From NCBI RefSeq assembly GCF_002159335.1, contig NZ_NFHP01000003.1:1-64000 (forward strand): a DNA stretch of 64,000 nucleotides, in the 5' to 3' direction. The notes under the pieces were generated by a model. That model searched no databases and was not told where the DNA came from. It worked only from the letters and a program-made list of their open reading frames with translations. The stretch comes from Collinsella sp. An7. Its GTDB lineage: Bacteria > Actinomycetota > Coriobacteriia > Coriobacteriales > Coriobacteriaceae. Made by a program: the position numbers and the translations under genes. This document shows, in pieces, positions 43,123 to 51,516 of the stretch (position 1 is its first letter; every line of letters starts with the position of its first letter).

Positions 43123-45549
43123 CTAGGCGTGCCAGATCTCGTCGCGATACTCGCGAATGGTGCGGTCGGACGAGAACCAGCCCGACGACGCCGTGTTGTG
43201 GAGTGCGCGGCGGTTCCAGCTTTCGTGGTCCGCATAGCTCGCGGTGAGCTCCTCCCAGGCGTCGACGTACGAGCGGAAGTCCTTCATGACGAAGTCATGG
43301 TCGTTGCCGCTCATGAGCTCATTATGGATGCTCCCAAAGTCTCCGGAGAGAGCGGCGAACGTGTTATCGGTGAGTTCGTCAATAACGCGCCCTAAACGGT
43401 CGCGGTCGGCGTTGTAGGTGTCCCAGGCAAAGTGCATGCCGCTCACGCGGAGCTCGTCGACCTCGGGTGCGGTAAGGCCGAAGATCTTCTCGTTTTCGGC
43501 GCCGGCAAGGTTGACGATCTCGATGTTGGCGCCGTCCATCGTGCCGAGGGTGATCGCGCCGTTCATCATGAGCTTCATGTTGGAGGTGCCGGAGGCCTCC
43601 ATGCCCGCCGTCGAGATCTGCTCCGAGATCTCGGCCGCCGGGTAGATGAGCTGGGCGTTGGACACGCGGAAGTTGGGGATAAAGCAGACCTTCATGACCT
43701 CGTTGACGCGCGGGTCGTTGTTCACCACGTCGGCCACCGAGTTGATGAGGCGGATCGTCTCCTTGGCAAAGGTGTAGCTCGAGGCGGCCTTCCCCGAGAA
43801 GATAAAGGTGGTGGGCGCCACGCGGAAGTTGGGATCGGCGAGGCGGCGGTTGTAGATGTCCATCACCTTGAAGATGTTGAGCAGCTGGCGCTTGTAGGCG
43901 TGGAAGCGCTTGACCTGCACGTCAAAGATCGTGTCGGGGTCGATCACAAGACCGCACTCGTTCTTGACGTACTTGGCGAGGCGCAGCTTGTTGGCGCGCT
44001 TGGACTCGCCCACGCGCTCGAGGAAGATCGGGTCGTCCTCAAAGGCGGTGAGCTTGGAGAGCTCGGAGGCGTCATCGAGCCAGCCGGTGCCGATGGCCTC
44101 GGTGATGAGCTTGGCGTAGGTGGGGTTGGCCTCGGCGAGGAAGCGGCGGTGCGAGATGCCGTTCGTCTTGTTGTTGAACTTCTCGGGCGTGAGCGCGTAG
44201 AAGTCCTTGAGCGTCTCGCGCTCGAGGATGTCGGTGTGGATCTTGGCCACGCCGTTGACGGAGTGGCTGCAAATCACCGAGAGGTTGGCCATGCGGACCT
44301 CGCCGTCCCAGAGGATGGCGGTGGCGCGCAGGTGGTTCTGCCAGTCCTCGGAGGTGCGGTCGAAGCTCGCGCTGTAGCGGCGGTTGATTTCGTCGATGAT
44401 CTGGTAGACGCGCGGCAGCAGCGACGAGAACGTAGAGATGGGCCACTTCTCGAGTGCCTCGGGCAGGATGGTGTGGTTGGTGTAGGAGATGGTGTTGGTC
44501 ACGATCTCCCACGCGTCGTCCCACTCAAGACCCTTCTCGTCCATGAGGATGCGCATGAGCTCGGGGCCGCACATGGCCGGGTGGGTGTCGTTAGTGTGGA
44601 TGGCCACGTACTTGGGCAGGAGCTTCCAGTTGGGGCCGTGGTCGTTCTCAAAGGTGTCGAGCAGGCTGTAGATGCCGGCCGAGACAAAGAGGTACTCCTG
44701 CTTGAGGCGCAGAAGCCGGCCGTGCTCACCGGCGTCGTTGGGGTAGAGGATGGCCGAGATGGCCTCAGCCTCGGCGCGGTGGGCGTCGGCGCCCGCGTAG
44801 TCGCCGCGGTTGAAGGCATCGAGGTCAAACTGCTCCTCCACGGGCTCGGCGCCCCAAACGCGCAGCTTGTTGACAGTCTTTCCGCCATAGCCCACCACGG
44901 GGATGTCGTAGGGCATGGCGAGCACGTCCTGGGTGTCCACGGTGCGGTACACCATGCGCCCATCGACCTCTTCGCCCACCACGTGGCCGCCAAAGCGGAT
45001 GCGCACGGCCTTGTCGGGGCGTCGGACCTCCCAGGGGTAGCCGTGGGAGAGCCATTCGTCGGTGGTCTCGTGCTGGGCACCGTTGACAATCTCCTGCTTA
45101 AAGAGGCCGTAGCGGTAGCGCATACCGTTGCCGTAACCGGCGATGCCCTCGTGGGCCATGGAGTCGAGGAAGCACGCGGCCAGACGGCCGAGGCCGCCGT
45201 TGCCGAGCGCGGGGTCGGGCTCGTAGGAGCAGAGCTCGTCGAGGTCGCCGCCCAACTCCTTGATGCCCTCGGCCACGAGGTCGCGGATGCCGAGGTTGAG
45301 CAGGTAGTTATCGAGTAGGCGGCCGATCAGAAACTCGATGGAGAAGTAGTAGACGCGCTTCTTGCCCTCGGAGATGACGCGCTTCTCGGTCTCGGTCTGG
45401 ATGGCGCGGGCCTTGCCGGCGATGAGCTTGGCGAGCGCGGTGAAGCGGTCGAGGTTGCTCGTGCGCTCAAAGGGCTTGCCCGAGAGGGACATGACCGAGG
45501 CCTCGTAGTCTCGGATGAACTCCTCTTTGTTCTCGAAGATGGTATTCAT
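43123..45549 (-). CDS. glgP: Glycogen/alpha-glucan phosphorylase
   Basis: This 808-residue, PLP-dependent enzyme releases glucose-1-phosphate from glycogen ends. The family signature EASGTSNMKLMMNGAITLG is near residue 650; the Lys binds PLP. Also visible are YYFSIEFLIGR near the N-terminus, the GNGGLGRLAACFLDS motif, HTNDTHPAM and the NGISHRRFL segment. Length is standard. ATG at 45549 follows AAAGGAC; a 25-residue upstream extension is open but not conserved. It lies between glgB and glgC on the same strand. Confidence 0.96.
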   Translation of the reverse strand: MNTIFENKEEFIRDYEASVMSLSGKPFERTSNLDRFTALAKLIAGKARAIQTETEKRVISEGKKRVYYFSIEFLIGRLLDNYLLNLGIRDLVAEGIKELGGDLDELCSYEPDPALGNGGLGRLAACFLDSMAHEGIAGYGNGMRYRYGLFKQEIVNGAQHETTDEWLSHGYPWEVRRPDKAVRIRFGGHVVGEEVDGRMVYRTVDTQDVLAMPYDIPVVGYGGKTVNKLRVWGAEPVEEQFDLDAFNRGDYAGADAHRAEAEAISAILYPNDAGEHGRLLRLKQEYLFVSAGIYSLLDTFENDHGPNWKLLPKYVAIHTNDTHPAMCGPELMRILMDEKGLEWDDAWEIVTNTISYTNHTILPEALEKWPISTFSSLLPRVYQIIDEINRRYSASFDRTSEDWQNHLRATAILWDGEVRMANLSVICSHSVNGVAKIHTDILERETLKDFYALTPEKFNNKTNGISHRRFLAEANPTYAKLITEAIGTGWLDDASELSKLTAFEDDPIFLERVGESKRANKLRLAKYVKNECGLVIDPDTIFDVQVKRFHAYKRQLLNIFKVMDIYNRRLADPNFRVAPTTFIFSGKAASSYTFAKETIRLINSVADVVNNDPRVNEVMKVCFIPNFRVSNAQLIYPAAEISEQISTAGMEASGTSNMKLMMNGAITLGTMDGANIEIVNLAGAENEKIFGLTAPEVDELRVSGMHFAWDTYNADRDRLGRVIDELTDNTFAALSGDFGSIHNELMSGNDHDFVMKDFRSYVDAWEELTASYADHESWNRRALHNTASSGWFSSDRTIREYRDEIWHA

Positions 45550-45639
45550 ACGGTCCTTTCTTCCGGCGGTGCCGGGGGTTGCGGGCTTACACAACTTTTC
45601 CATTATCGCGCAAAACGGGTTCATGGGCCGAATGTTTCG

Positions 45640-48012
45640 CTAGGCGTTCTTCTTTGGCGCGCGGGTGGCCGTCTTTTTGACAGGCGCGGGGGCGGCGGAT
45701 GCGGCAGCGCCCGCGGCCTTCTTGGCGGTTGTCGTCTTGGTTGCCGTTGCTTTGGACGCGGTTGCGGCAGGCTTAGATGCGGTCGCGGCCTTGGCGGTCG
45801 TCTTGGCCGCGGCCTTGGCGGGCGTCTTGGCTGCCGGCTTGGTCGCCGTCGCGCTGCTCGCTGCTTTGGCGCTCACGCTCTCGGCGGTCGTCTTCTTAGC
45901 GGTCTTGGAGGTTGTCCGCTTGGTCGCAGCCTTCTTCTTGGGCTTGGGCGGCACATAGGAGCTCTTACCGATGCGCTTGAGCACGATGCCGCCAAGGCCC
46001 GGGAGCGGAAGCTGGATGGAGTTGTCGCAGCCGTTCCAGGGGTAGGGCTCGCTCGAGCACACGGTGCCGTCGAGCTCGTCGAGCTTGTAGCCGCTTCCGC
46101 CAAACTCGGGCCGGTCGGAGTCAAAGATGACCTTCCAGTCACCCTCGCGCGGCACGCCCATGCGGAAGGTCTCGTACGAGGCCGGATCGAAGTTGATGAT
46201 GATGGCGAGGTCGTCCTTGGCCTTCTCACCGTGGCGCGCAAACGAGATGATTGACTGCTGGGCGTTGTCAGGATCGATCCAGCTAAAGCCGTCCTCGGTG
46301 TAGGCGCGCTCCCAGAAGGCGGGCTCATTGAGGTAGAGGTGGTTCAGGGCCTTCACAAACTCGCGGTGGTTGCGGTGCGCGTCAAACTCGTCGGCCAGGA
46401 ACCACTCGAGCGACTCGTAGTAGCGCCACTCGATAAAGGGCGCGATCTCGTTGCCCATAAAGTTGAGCTGGGCGCCGGGGTGGGTCATCTGGTACATGAT
46501 GAGGGTGCGGAGCCCTGCGAACTGCCGCCACTGGTCGCCGGGCATGCGGCCCATGAGCGAGCACTTGCCGTTGACGACCTCGTCGTGGCTGAGTGGCAGC
46601 ACAAAGTTCTCGTTAAAGGCGTACATGAGCGAGAACGTGAGCAGCCGGTGCGCACCGGGGCGCCAGGGGAAGTCGGTCTGCATGTAGTGGAGGGTGTCGT
46701 TCATCCAGCCCATGTCCCACTTGTAGTGGAAACCGAGGCCGCCCTCCTCGGGCGGGTAGGTCACGAGCGGCCAGGCGGTCGACTCCTCGGCGATCATCAT
46801 GACGTCGGGGAACTCGCGGCCCACGGCGCAGTTGACCTGGCGGATGAAGGCCGACGCGTCGAGGTCCTCCTCGGTGCCGTACTTGTTGAACTTCTTTTGC
46901 CCCGGGTCGTCCACGCCAAAGTTGAGGTAGAGCATGCTCGAGACGCCGTCCATGCGGATGCCGTCAGCGTGGAACATCTCGATCCAGAAGAGCGCGTTGG
47001 AGACAAGGAAGCTGCGGACCTCGCCGCGGCCGAAGTCGAACTTGTGCGTTCCCCAGTTGGGGTGGATTTCGCGCTCGTAGAGCATCTTGCCGTTAAAGGT
47101 GGCGAGCCCCTCCTCGTTGGCGCAGAAGCCGCCGGGCACCCAGTCGAGGATGACGCCGATGCCCGCCTTGTGGCAGCTCTCCACAAAGTGCATGAGCTGC
47201 TTGGGCGTGCCGTAGCGCGCGGTGGCGGCAAAGTAGCCGGTGGGCTGGTAGCCCCAGGAGCCGTCGAAGGGGTGCTCCATCACGGGCAGGAGCTCGATGT
47301 GGGTGTAGCCCATGTCGCGCACGTAGTCCACAAGCTCCTCGGAGAGGTCGTCGTAGGAGTAGTAGGTGCCGCGCTGCGCGGGGAAGGGATCACCCGGTCC
47401 GGGGTAGTTGCCGTTCTCGTCGGGTTCGCCCTGCGGGTCGTTGCCGTGGCGGCGCCACGAACCCAGGTGCACCTCGTAGATGTTGAGGGGCTGCTTCATG
47501 TGGTCGTGGCGGGTGCGCTTGTTCATCCAGGTGCCGTCGTGCCAGGTGTAGCCGGTGATATCCATAAGGCGCGAGGCCGTGCCGGGGATATCCTCGGCGT
47601 AGAAGCCGTAGGGGTCGGCCTTGTAGAGGAGCTTGCCGTCGGCGGTCTCGATCACATACTTATACAGGTCTCCCTCGGGCAGGCGCGGAACAAAGCCCTG
47701 CCACACACCGCTCTTCTTGAGCTGGGTGAGGGGGTTGGCGGTCGCGTCCCACCCGTTGAAGTCGCCCACGACGTGCACGCTCTTTACATCGGGCGCCCAC
47801 ACGGCAAAGTGCCAGCCGGGCTCACCGTCCTGCACGTCGGGGTGCGCACCGAGCTTTTCCCAGCTGCGCTGCCAGGTGCCGTTGGCAAACATGTAGAGGT
47901 CGTCGTCCGTAATGATGAGGAGCGGCTTTTCGCTGCGCGCTGCGGAGGCGCGGCGGGTGGCCTTGGTCGGCGACTTGGTTGCGGTGGCGGGTGCTTCTGG
48001 TTTCTTTTCCAC
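45640..48012 (-). CDS. glgB: 1,4-alpha-glucan branching enzyme with a basic C-terminal tail
   Basis: This 790-residue GH13 enzyme makes alpha-1,6 branches. The N-terminal CBM48 module contains WHFAVWAPDVKSVHVVGDFNGWD (about 50-72). The catalytic barrel has YTHIELLPVMEHPFDGSWGYQ, the nucleophile Asp in DGIRMDGVSSMLY, the acid Glu in MIAEESTAWP and LPLSHDEVVNGK. Residues about 682-790 form a Lys/Ala/Thr-rich tail like that of GlgA. No ATG fits; GTG at 48012 has AGGGGAAG six bases upstream and begins a short basic linker before the conserved domain. It is the first gene of the glycogen transcript. Confidence 0.95.
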   Translation of the reverse strand: MEKKPEAPATATKSPTKATRRASAARSEKPLLIITDDDLYMFANGTWQRSWEKLGAHPDVQDGEPGWHFAVWAPDVKSVHVVGDFNGWDATANPLTQLKKSGVWQGFVPRLPEGDLYKYVIETADGKLLYKADPYGFYAEDIPGTASRLMDITGYTWHDGTWMNKRTRHDHMKQPLNIYEVHLGSWRRHGNDPQGEPDENGNYPGPGDPFPAQRGTYYSYDDLSEELVDYVRDMGYTHIELLPVMEHPFDGSWGYQPTGYFAATARYGTPKQLMHFVESCHKAGIGVILDWVPGGFCANEEGLATFNGKMLYEREIHPNWGTHKFDFGRGEVRSFLVSNALFWIEMFHADGIRMDGVSSMLYLNFGVDDPGQKKFNKYGTEEDLDASAFIRQVNCAVGREFPDVMMIAEESTAWPLVTYPPEEGGLGFHYKWDMGWMNDTLHYMQTDFPWRPGAHRLLTFSLMYAFNENFVLPLSHDEVVNGKCSLMGRMPGDQWRQFAGLRTLIMYQMTHPGAQLNFMGNEIAPFIEWRYYESLEWFLADEFDAHRNHREFVKALNHLYLNEPAFWERAYTEDGFSWIDPDNAQQSIISFARHGEKAKDDLAIIINFDPASYETFRMGVPREGDWKVIFDSDRPEFGGSGYKLDELDGTVCSSEPYPWNGCDNSIQLPLPGLGGIVLKRIGKSSYVPPKPKKKAATKRTTSKTAKKTTAESVSAKAASSATATKPAAKTPAKAAAKTTAKAATASKPAATASKATATKTTTAKKAAGAAASAAPAPVKKTATRAPKKNA

Positions 48013-48138
48013 GGGGCACTTCCCCTCGTCTGCGCGGCGCACAGGCACCGCAGTCCGATAGATGCGCTGCGTCTCGTCACGCGCGGGTCGACCGCCCTTG
48101 GGGAGGCTGGTGCCCGGTTGGGGCACAGCGTGCGCGAG

Positions 48139-48172
48139 GTCCACAGTTCATCGTGAGCATACCACTGTGGAC
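48139..48172 (-). promoter_or_regulatory. Candidate promoter and operator of the glycogen operon
   Basis: An extended -10 (TGGTATGCT on the minus strand; hexamer at 48156-48161) is bracketed by perfect 9-bp inverted repeats GTCCACAGT (48139-48147) and ACTGTGGAC (48164-48172). No convincing -35 is present, as expected for an extended -10 or an activator-dependent promoter. It lies about 130 bases before the glgB start. Confidence 0.5.
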
Positions 48173-48441
48173 GCGTTGCCTGCTGAGCGGGTCAGGGGAC
48201 GGTCGTAATGAGTTCGCGAGCGTCGCGTAAGGGAATGTTCTGCACGGCGAGCGGTCGGCTGCATCCCGCGGGCGGCGCCGATGTAGCGCTTCTGCGCGCA
48301 GGGGCCATGGTCAGGCTGGTCCGCCCTAGGGAAACGCCGATGGATGCAGTCCGTATCCGGGGAGACGCTGATAAAAGCATTTCAGAGCTCTGTGCCCTGT
48401 CCGATTCCTTCTGACGGGTCCCGCGCCAATCGATCCGTTCC

Positions 48442-48521
48442 GTCTGATTCCTTATAGTAGAACGAATCGGTCGGGATAGAGCCCATTTCTGTCTCATACG
48501 TTCTACTAGAAGGAATCGGAC
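48442..48521. repeat. 49-bp-period palindromic repeat array (locus 2)
   Basis: Two 31-bp palindromes of the 25102-25230 family lie at 48442-48472 and 48491-48521, again exactly 18 bp apart. A degenerate half-copy (CCGATTCCTTCTGACGG) lies at 48401-48417. This is in the 543-bp gap 48173-48715 between glgB and the thiamine diphosphokinase gene. The rest of the gap shows no gene I can support. Confidence 0.85.
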
Positions 48522-48715
48522 ACGGCGGGACGGATGCATGGCGGAGGGGATAGCGCCGAAGAGGGGGCGAATCGCGTTGCCGTAAGGCGCGAAAACCATC
48601 GGTCAGCGTTTCTTTAGATGCCGGGGGGACGGGCCGTATCAAGCTGGCATCCATGCGACCCGGTCGGTATCATGGCCCGTGGAGTAAGGTGGTTTCTGGT
48701 GCGTAGGAGGTTGCG

Positions 48716-49465
48716 ATGAGCGAGGTGGCGGCAGGGGAGAGGCCTGTGGTGCTTCTGGTAGGCGGGTCGCCCGAGCCGGCTTCGGTTGAGACGGTCCGGC
48801 GCGCGGCTGCGGGCTGTGTGGCGGTGGTTGCCATCGACCGCGGTCTTGAGCGCGTGCTCGAGGCGGGGCTCGCCTGCGACCTCTTCTGCGGCGATGGGGA
48901 TTCGGTGGGGATCCGGGGCGCTGCGGCCGTCGAGGCGGCGGAACGCGTGGCAGCTGGGCGCTTGAATGCGCCGGGCGAGGACGGGTGCTTTGAGGTCGTG
49001 CGGTACAACCCCCATAAGGACGACACCGACCTGGGCCTCGCCCTCGGCGAGGTAGCGCGTCGCTGGCCGGGAGCCGTCGTGCGTGCGACCTGTCTTGGCG
49101 GCGGCAACCCCGATCACCTTTTGGGAGTTCTGGGGCGGCTCGCCTCCTATCGACCCAGTGCGGGGCAGGCTCATGAGAATGGCTTCGACGAGGCAACACC
49201 CACCGTCGAGATCATGGAGGATGCCTACGCGGGACGCATCCTCCATGCAGGCGAGTGCTGGCGGATCGAGGGCTTGGTGGGGAGCCGGTTCTCGTTCATT
49301 CCACTTTCACCGAGTTCCGTGGTCTCTGAGGCGGGGATGCGCTGGGAGCTCGACCATCACCGGGTGCCGCTCCTCGACGACCTCGGCATCTCCAACGTGA
49401 TTGAGCGCGCACAGGCGCGTATCGCCTGCCATGAGGGAACGCTCGCCTGCTGGCTCTTCTCCTAA
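48716..49465 (+). CDS. thiN: Thiamine diphosphokinase
   Basis: This 249-residue enzyme transfers pyrophosphate from ATP to thiamine, giving thiamine diphosphate. Visible motifs are VAIDRGLERVLEAGLACDLFCGDGDSV (the catalytic Asp-rich PDxxxGDxDS segment), HKDDTDLGLAL near residue 103 and GGGNPDHLLG (the GGRxDH-type motif) near 125. The C-terminal half is the beta-sandwich thiamine-binding part, ending ISNVIERAQARIACHEG. ATG follows AGGAGG. The gene is isolated; no TPP riboswitch features are seen upstream. A Gly/His insert between the halves is slightly longer than usual. Confidence 0.9.
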   Translation: MSEVAAGERPVVLLVGGSPEPASVETVRRAAAGCVAVVAIDRGLERVLEAGLACDLFCGDGDSVGIRGAAAVEAAERVAAGRLNAPGEDGCFEVVRYNPHKDDTDLGLALGEVARRWPGAVVRATCLGGGNPDHLLGVLGRLASYRPSAGQAHENGFDEATPTVEIMEDAYAGRILHAGECWRIEGLVGSRFSFIPLSPSSVVSEAGMRWELDHHRVPLLDDLGISNVIERAQARIACHEGTLACWLFS

Positions 49466-49519
49466 GTGACTCATTTTGGGACGGGGTTATTTTGAATGGG
49501 GGAGTGGACTGCCTCGACG

Positions 49520-49972
49520 TTAGCGGGCAGCGTCGATGATGCGGCAGCTGAGCACCACGGCGTCCTCGATGCACCCCGGGCACGTGCGGAGCATGCCCTG
49601 CCCGGTGCCGATACCCTTGAGCTCGCGGCAGACGGTAGAGGTGTTGGCCTTGCGGAAACCCTCGACGAGCTCCCGCACGAGACGGTAGGTGGCAGCTTTG
49701 GTGGTGCCAGGAGCCTCGGTGCCCGCGCTCCCCATCTGGCTCAATACCATGATGGCTCCGCTGATAGCGCCGCAGGTCTCGGTCGTGCCACCCATGCCGC
49801 TGCCAAAACCCTCGGAGAGCCGGTACATGGTGTCCGCGTCGATGCCCACCTCGGGCGCGAGGGCGCAAGCAACGGCTTGTGCGCAGTTGTAGCCCTGCTC
49901 GGCGCGGAGGGCGATGGCGAGCTCGGCCAGGTGGGCGGCGCGGTCGGTGAGGTTTGCTGCGGTGTCGGTCAT
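49520..49972 (-). CDS. C-GCAxxG-C-C family protein
   Basis: This 150-residue protein carries the family's spaced cysteines: YNCAQAV near residue 30, ETCGAISGAIM (the C-GCAxxG-like core) near 67, then CRELKG and TCPGCIEDAV toward the C-terminus. Members are redox- or metal-linked proteins of unknown function, common in anaerobes. The GSGMGGTTETCGA stretch is well conserved. The gene is convergent with thiN and divergent from the sulfhydrylase gene. Confidence 0.88.
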   Translation of the reverse strand: MTDTAANLTDRAAHLAELAIALRAEQGYNCAQAVACALAPEVGIDADTMYRLSEGFGSGMGGTTETCGAISGAIMVLSQMGSAGTEAPGTTKAATYRLVRELVEGFRKANTSTVCRELKGIGTGQGMLRTCPGCIEDAVVLSCRIIDAAR

Positions 49973-50147
49973 GGGGTCCCCTCTGAATAGGCGGTCAAAA
50001 CCTCACTAGGATAGCAAGAACCTACCCGGAGGTTGCCGGCTACCGTTACAAAACAGAGCGTGCGCTGACCGGCGGGCGCGCTCGGCTCCGAACGCGCTAT
50101 TCTGTACGGTGGCAAATCTGGCAGTTTCAACGATTCAAGGAGCGTTT

Positions 50148-51431
50148 ATGGCAGAGCATATCGGCACCACCTGCGTGCAGGGCGGCTACCGCCCCGGCGA
50201 CGGCGAGCCCCGTCAGGTGCCCATCTACCAGTCCACCACCTGGAAGTACGACACCTCCGAGCACATGGGGCGGCTCTTCGACCTCGAGGAGTCCGGCTAC
50301 TTCTACACTCGCCTGCAGAACCCCACCAACGACGCCGTGGCGGCCAAGATCGCCGAGCTCGAGGGTGGCACGGCGGCCATGCTCACGAGCTCGGGCCAGG
50401 CTGCGAACTTCTTTGCGGTCTTTAACATCGCCGGCGCGGGCGATCACATCGTGGCGAGCTCGGCCATCTACGGAGGCACCTTTAACCTCTTGGCCCACAC
50501 GCTCGAGCGCATGGGCATGAGCTGCACCTTTGTTTCGCCCGATTGCTCTGATGACGAGCTCGAGGCGGCCTTCCGCCCTAACACCAAGGCCGTCTTTGGC
50601 GAGACCATCGCCAACCCCGCGCTCGACGTGCTCGATATCGAGCGCTTTGCCGCGGCGGCGCACGCGCACGGCGTGCCGCTCATCGTGGACAACACCTTCC
50701 CCACGCCCGTGCTCTGCCGGCCGATCGAGTGGGGTGCCGATATCGTGACCCACTCCACCACCAAGTATATGGATGGCCATGGCGCAGCGGTGGGTGGCGC
50801 CGTCGTGGACTCGGGTAACTTTGACTGGGAGGCGCATGCCGACAAGTTCCCCGGGCTCACCACCCCCGACGAAACCTACCACGGTGTTGTCTACACCGAG
50901 CGCTTTGGCCAGGCAGGCGCCTACATCACCAAGGCGACCTCGCAGCTCATGCGCGACCTCGGCTGCATCCAGAGTCCGCAGAACGCGTTTTTGCTCAACA
51001 TCGGTCTCGAGAGCCTGCACGTCCGTATGCCGCGCCACTGCGCCAACGGTCAGGCCATGGCCGAGTTTTTGCACGACCATCCCAAGGTCCGCTTTGTAAA
51101 GTATCCGGGTCTGCCCGATGACCCCTGGCACGAGCTCGCCCAGAAGTACCTGCCCAACGGTTGCTGTGGCGTTGTGAGCTTTGGCTTTACCGGTGGGCGC
51201 GCGGCGGCCGAGGAGTTTATGAAGAACCTGCACGTGGCCCAGATCGCCACGCATGTTGCCGATGCGCGCACCTGCGTGCTGCATCCGGCTAACGCCACGC
51301 ACCGCCAGATGACCGACGAGGAGCTCGTCGCCGCCGGGATCGCCCCGGACATGGTGCGCCTCTCGTGCGGGCTGGAGGATACGGAGGATCTCATCGCCGA
51401 CGTCGCCCAGGCCCTGGCGGCACTCTCGTAG
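50148..51431 (+). CDS. metY: O-acetylhomoserine sulfhydrylase (aminocarboxypropyltransferase)
   Basis: This 427-residue PLP enzyme of the Cys/Met-metabolism fold converts O-acetylhomoserine and sulfide to homocysteine. Recognisable segments are QVPIYQSTTWKY, YTRLQNPTN, TSSGQAANFFAVFNIA, VDNTFPTPVL and the PLP lysine in HSTTKYMDGHG. The longer length and NPTN/TSSGQA wording favour MetY over cystathionine gamma-synthase. ATG at 50148 has AAGGAGC upstream, and 13 upstream open codons lack conservation. Homocysteine feeds methionine and, through MetK (26922), SAM. Confidence 0.9.
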   Translation: MAEHIGTTCVQGGYRPGDGEPRQVPIYQSTTWKYDTSEHMGRLFDLEESGYFYTRLQNPTNDAVAAKIAELEGGTAAMLTSSGQAANFFAVFNIAGAGDHIVASSAIYGGTFNLLAHTLERMGMSCTFVSPDCSDDELEAAFRPNTKAVFGETIANPALDVLDIERFAAAAHAHGVPLIVDNTFPTPVLCRPIEWGADIVTHSTTKYMDGHGAAVGGAVVDSGNFDWEAHADKFPGLTTPDETYHGVVYTERFGQAGAYITKATSQLMRDLGCIQSPQNAFLLNIGLESLHVRMPRHCANGQAMAEFLHDHPKVRFVKYPGLPDDPWHELAQKYLPNGCCGVVSFGFTGGRAAAEEFMKNLHVAQIATHVADARTCVLHPANATHRQMTDEELVAAGIAPDMVRLSCGLEDTEDLIADVAQALAALS

Positions 51432-51450
51432 CGCGCCGACCTACCCGAGG

Positions 51451-51516
51451 TGAGAATATGGGGACGGGTGCGTTTTTCTCATTTTTGAGAAAAACGCACC
51501 CGTCCCCATATTCTCA
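51451..51516. repeat. Paired-palindrome element R3, between convergent genes
   Basis: A perfect 66-bp element with two complementary 31-base arms around TTTT, nearly identical to the one at 30861 (arms differ by TTT/ATA near the outer end). Its right terminal TGA, read on the minus strand, is the stop codon of the lipid-kinase gene (51514-51516). Its left end lies 19 bases after the metY stop. Confidence 0.95.

Noticed and set aside
48208-48414. Small protein-coding gene between glgB and the thiamine diphosphokinase gene
   Set aside because: The 68-codon frame has no ribosome-binding site, no recognisable motif, and ends inside the 49-bp repeat region.
48522-48715. TPP riboswitch before the thiamine diphosphokinase gene
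   Set aside because: The conserved CUGAGA and thi-box core elements were not found.
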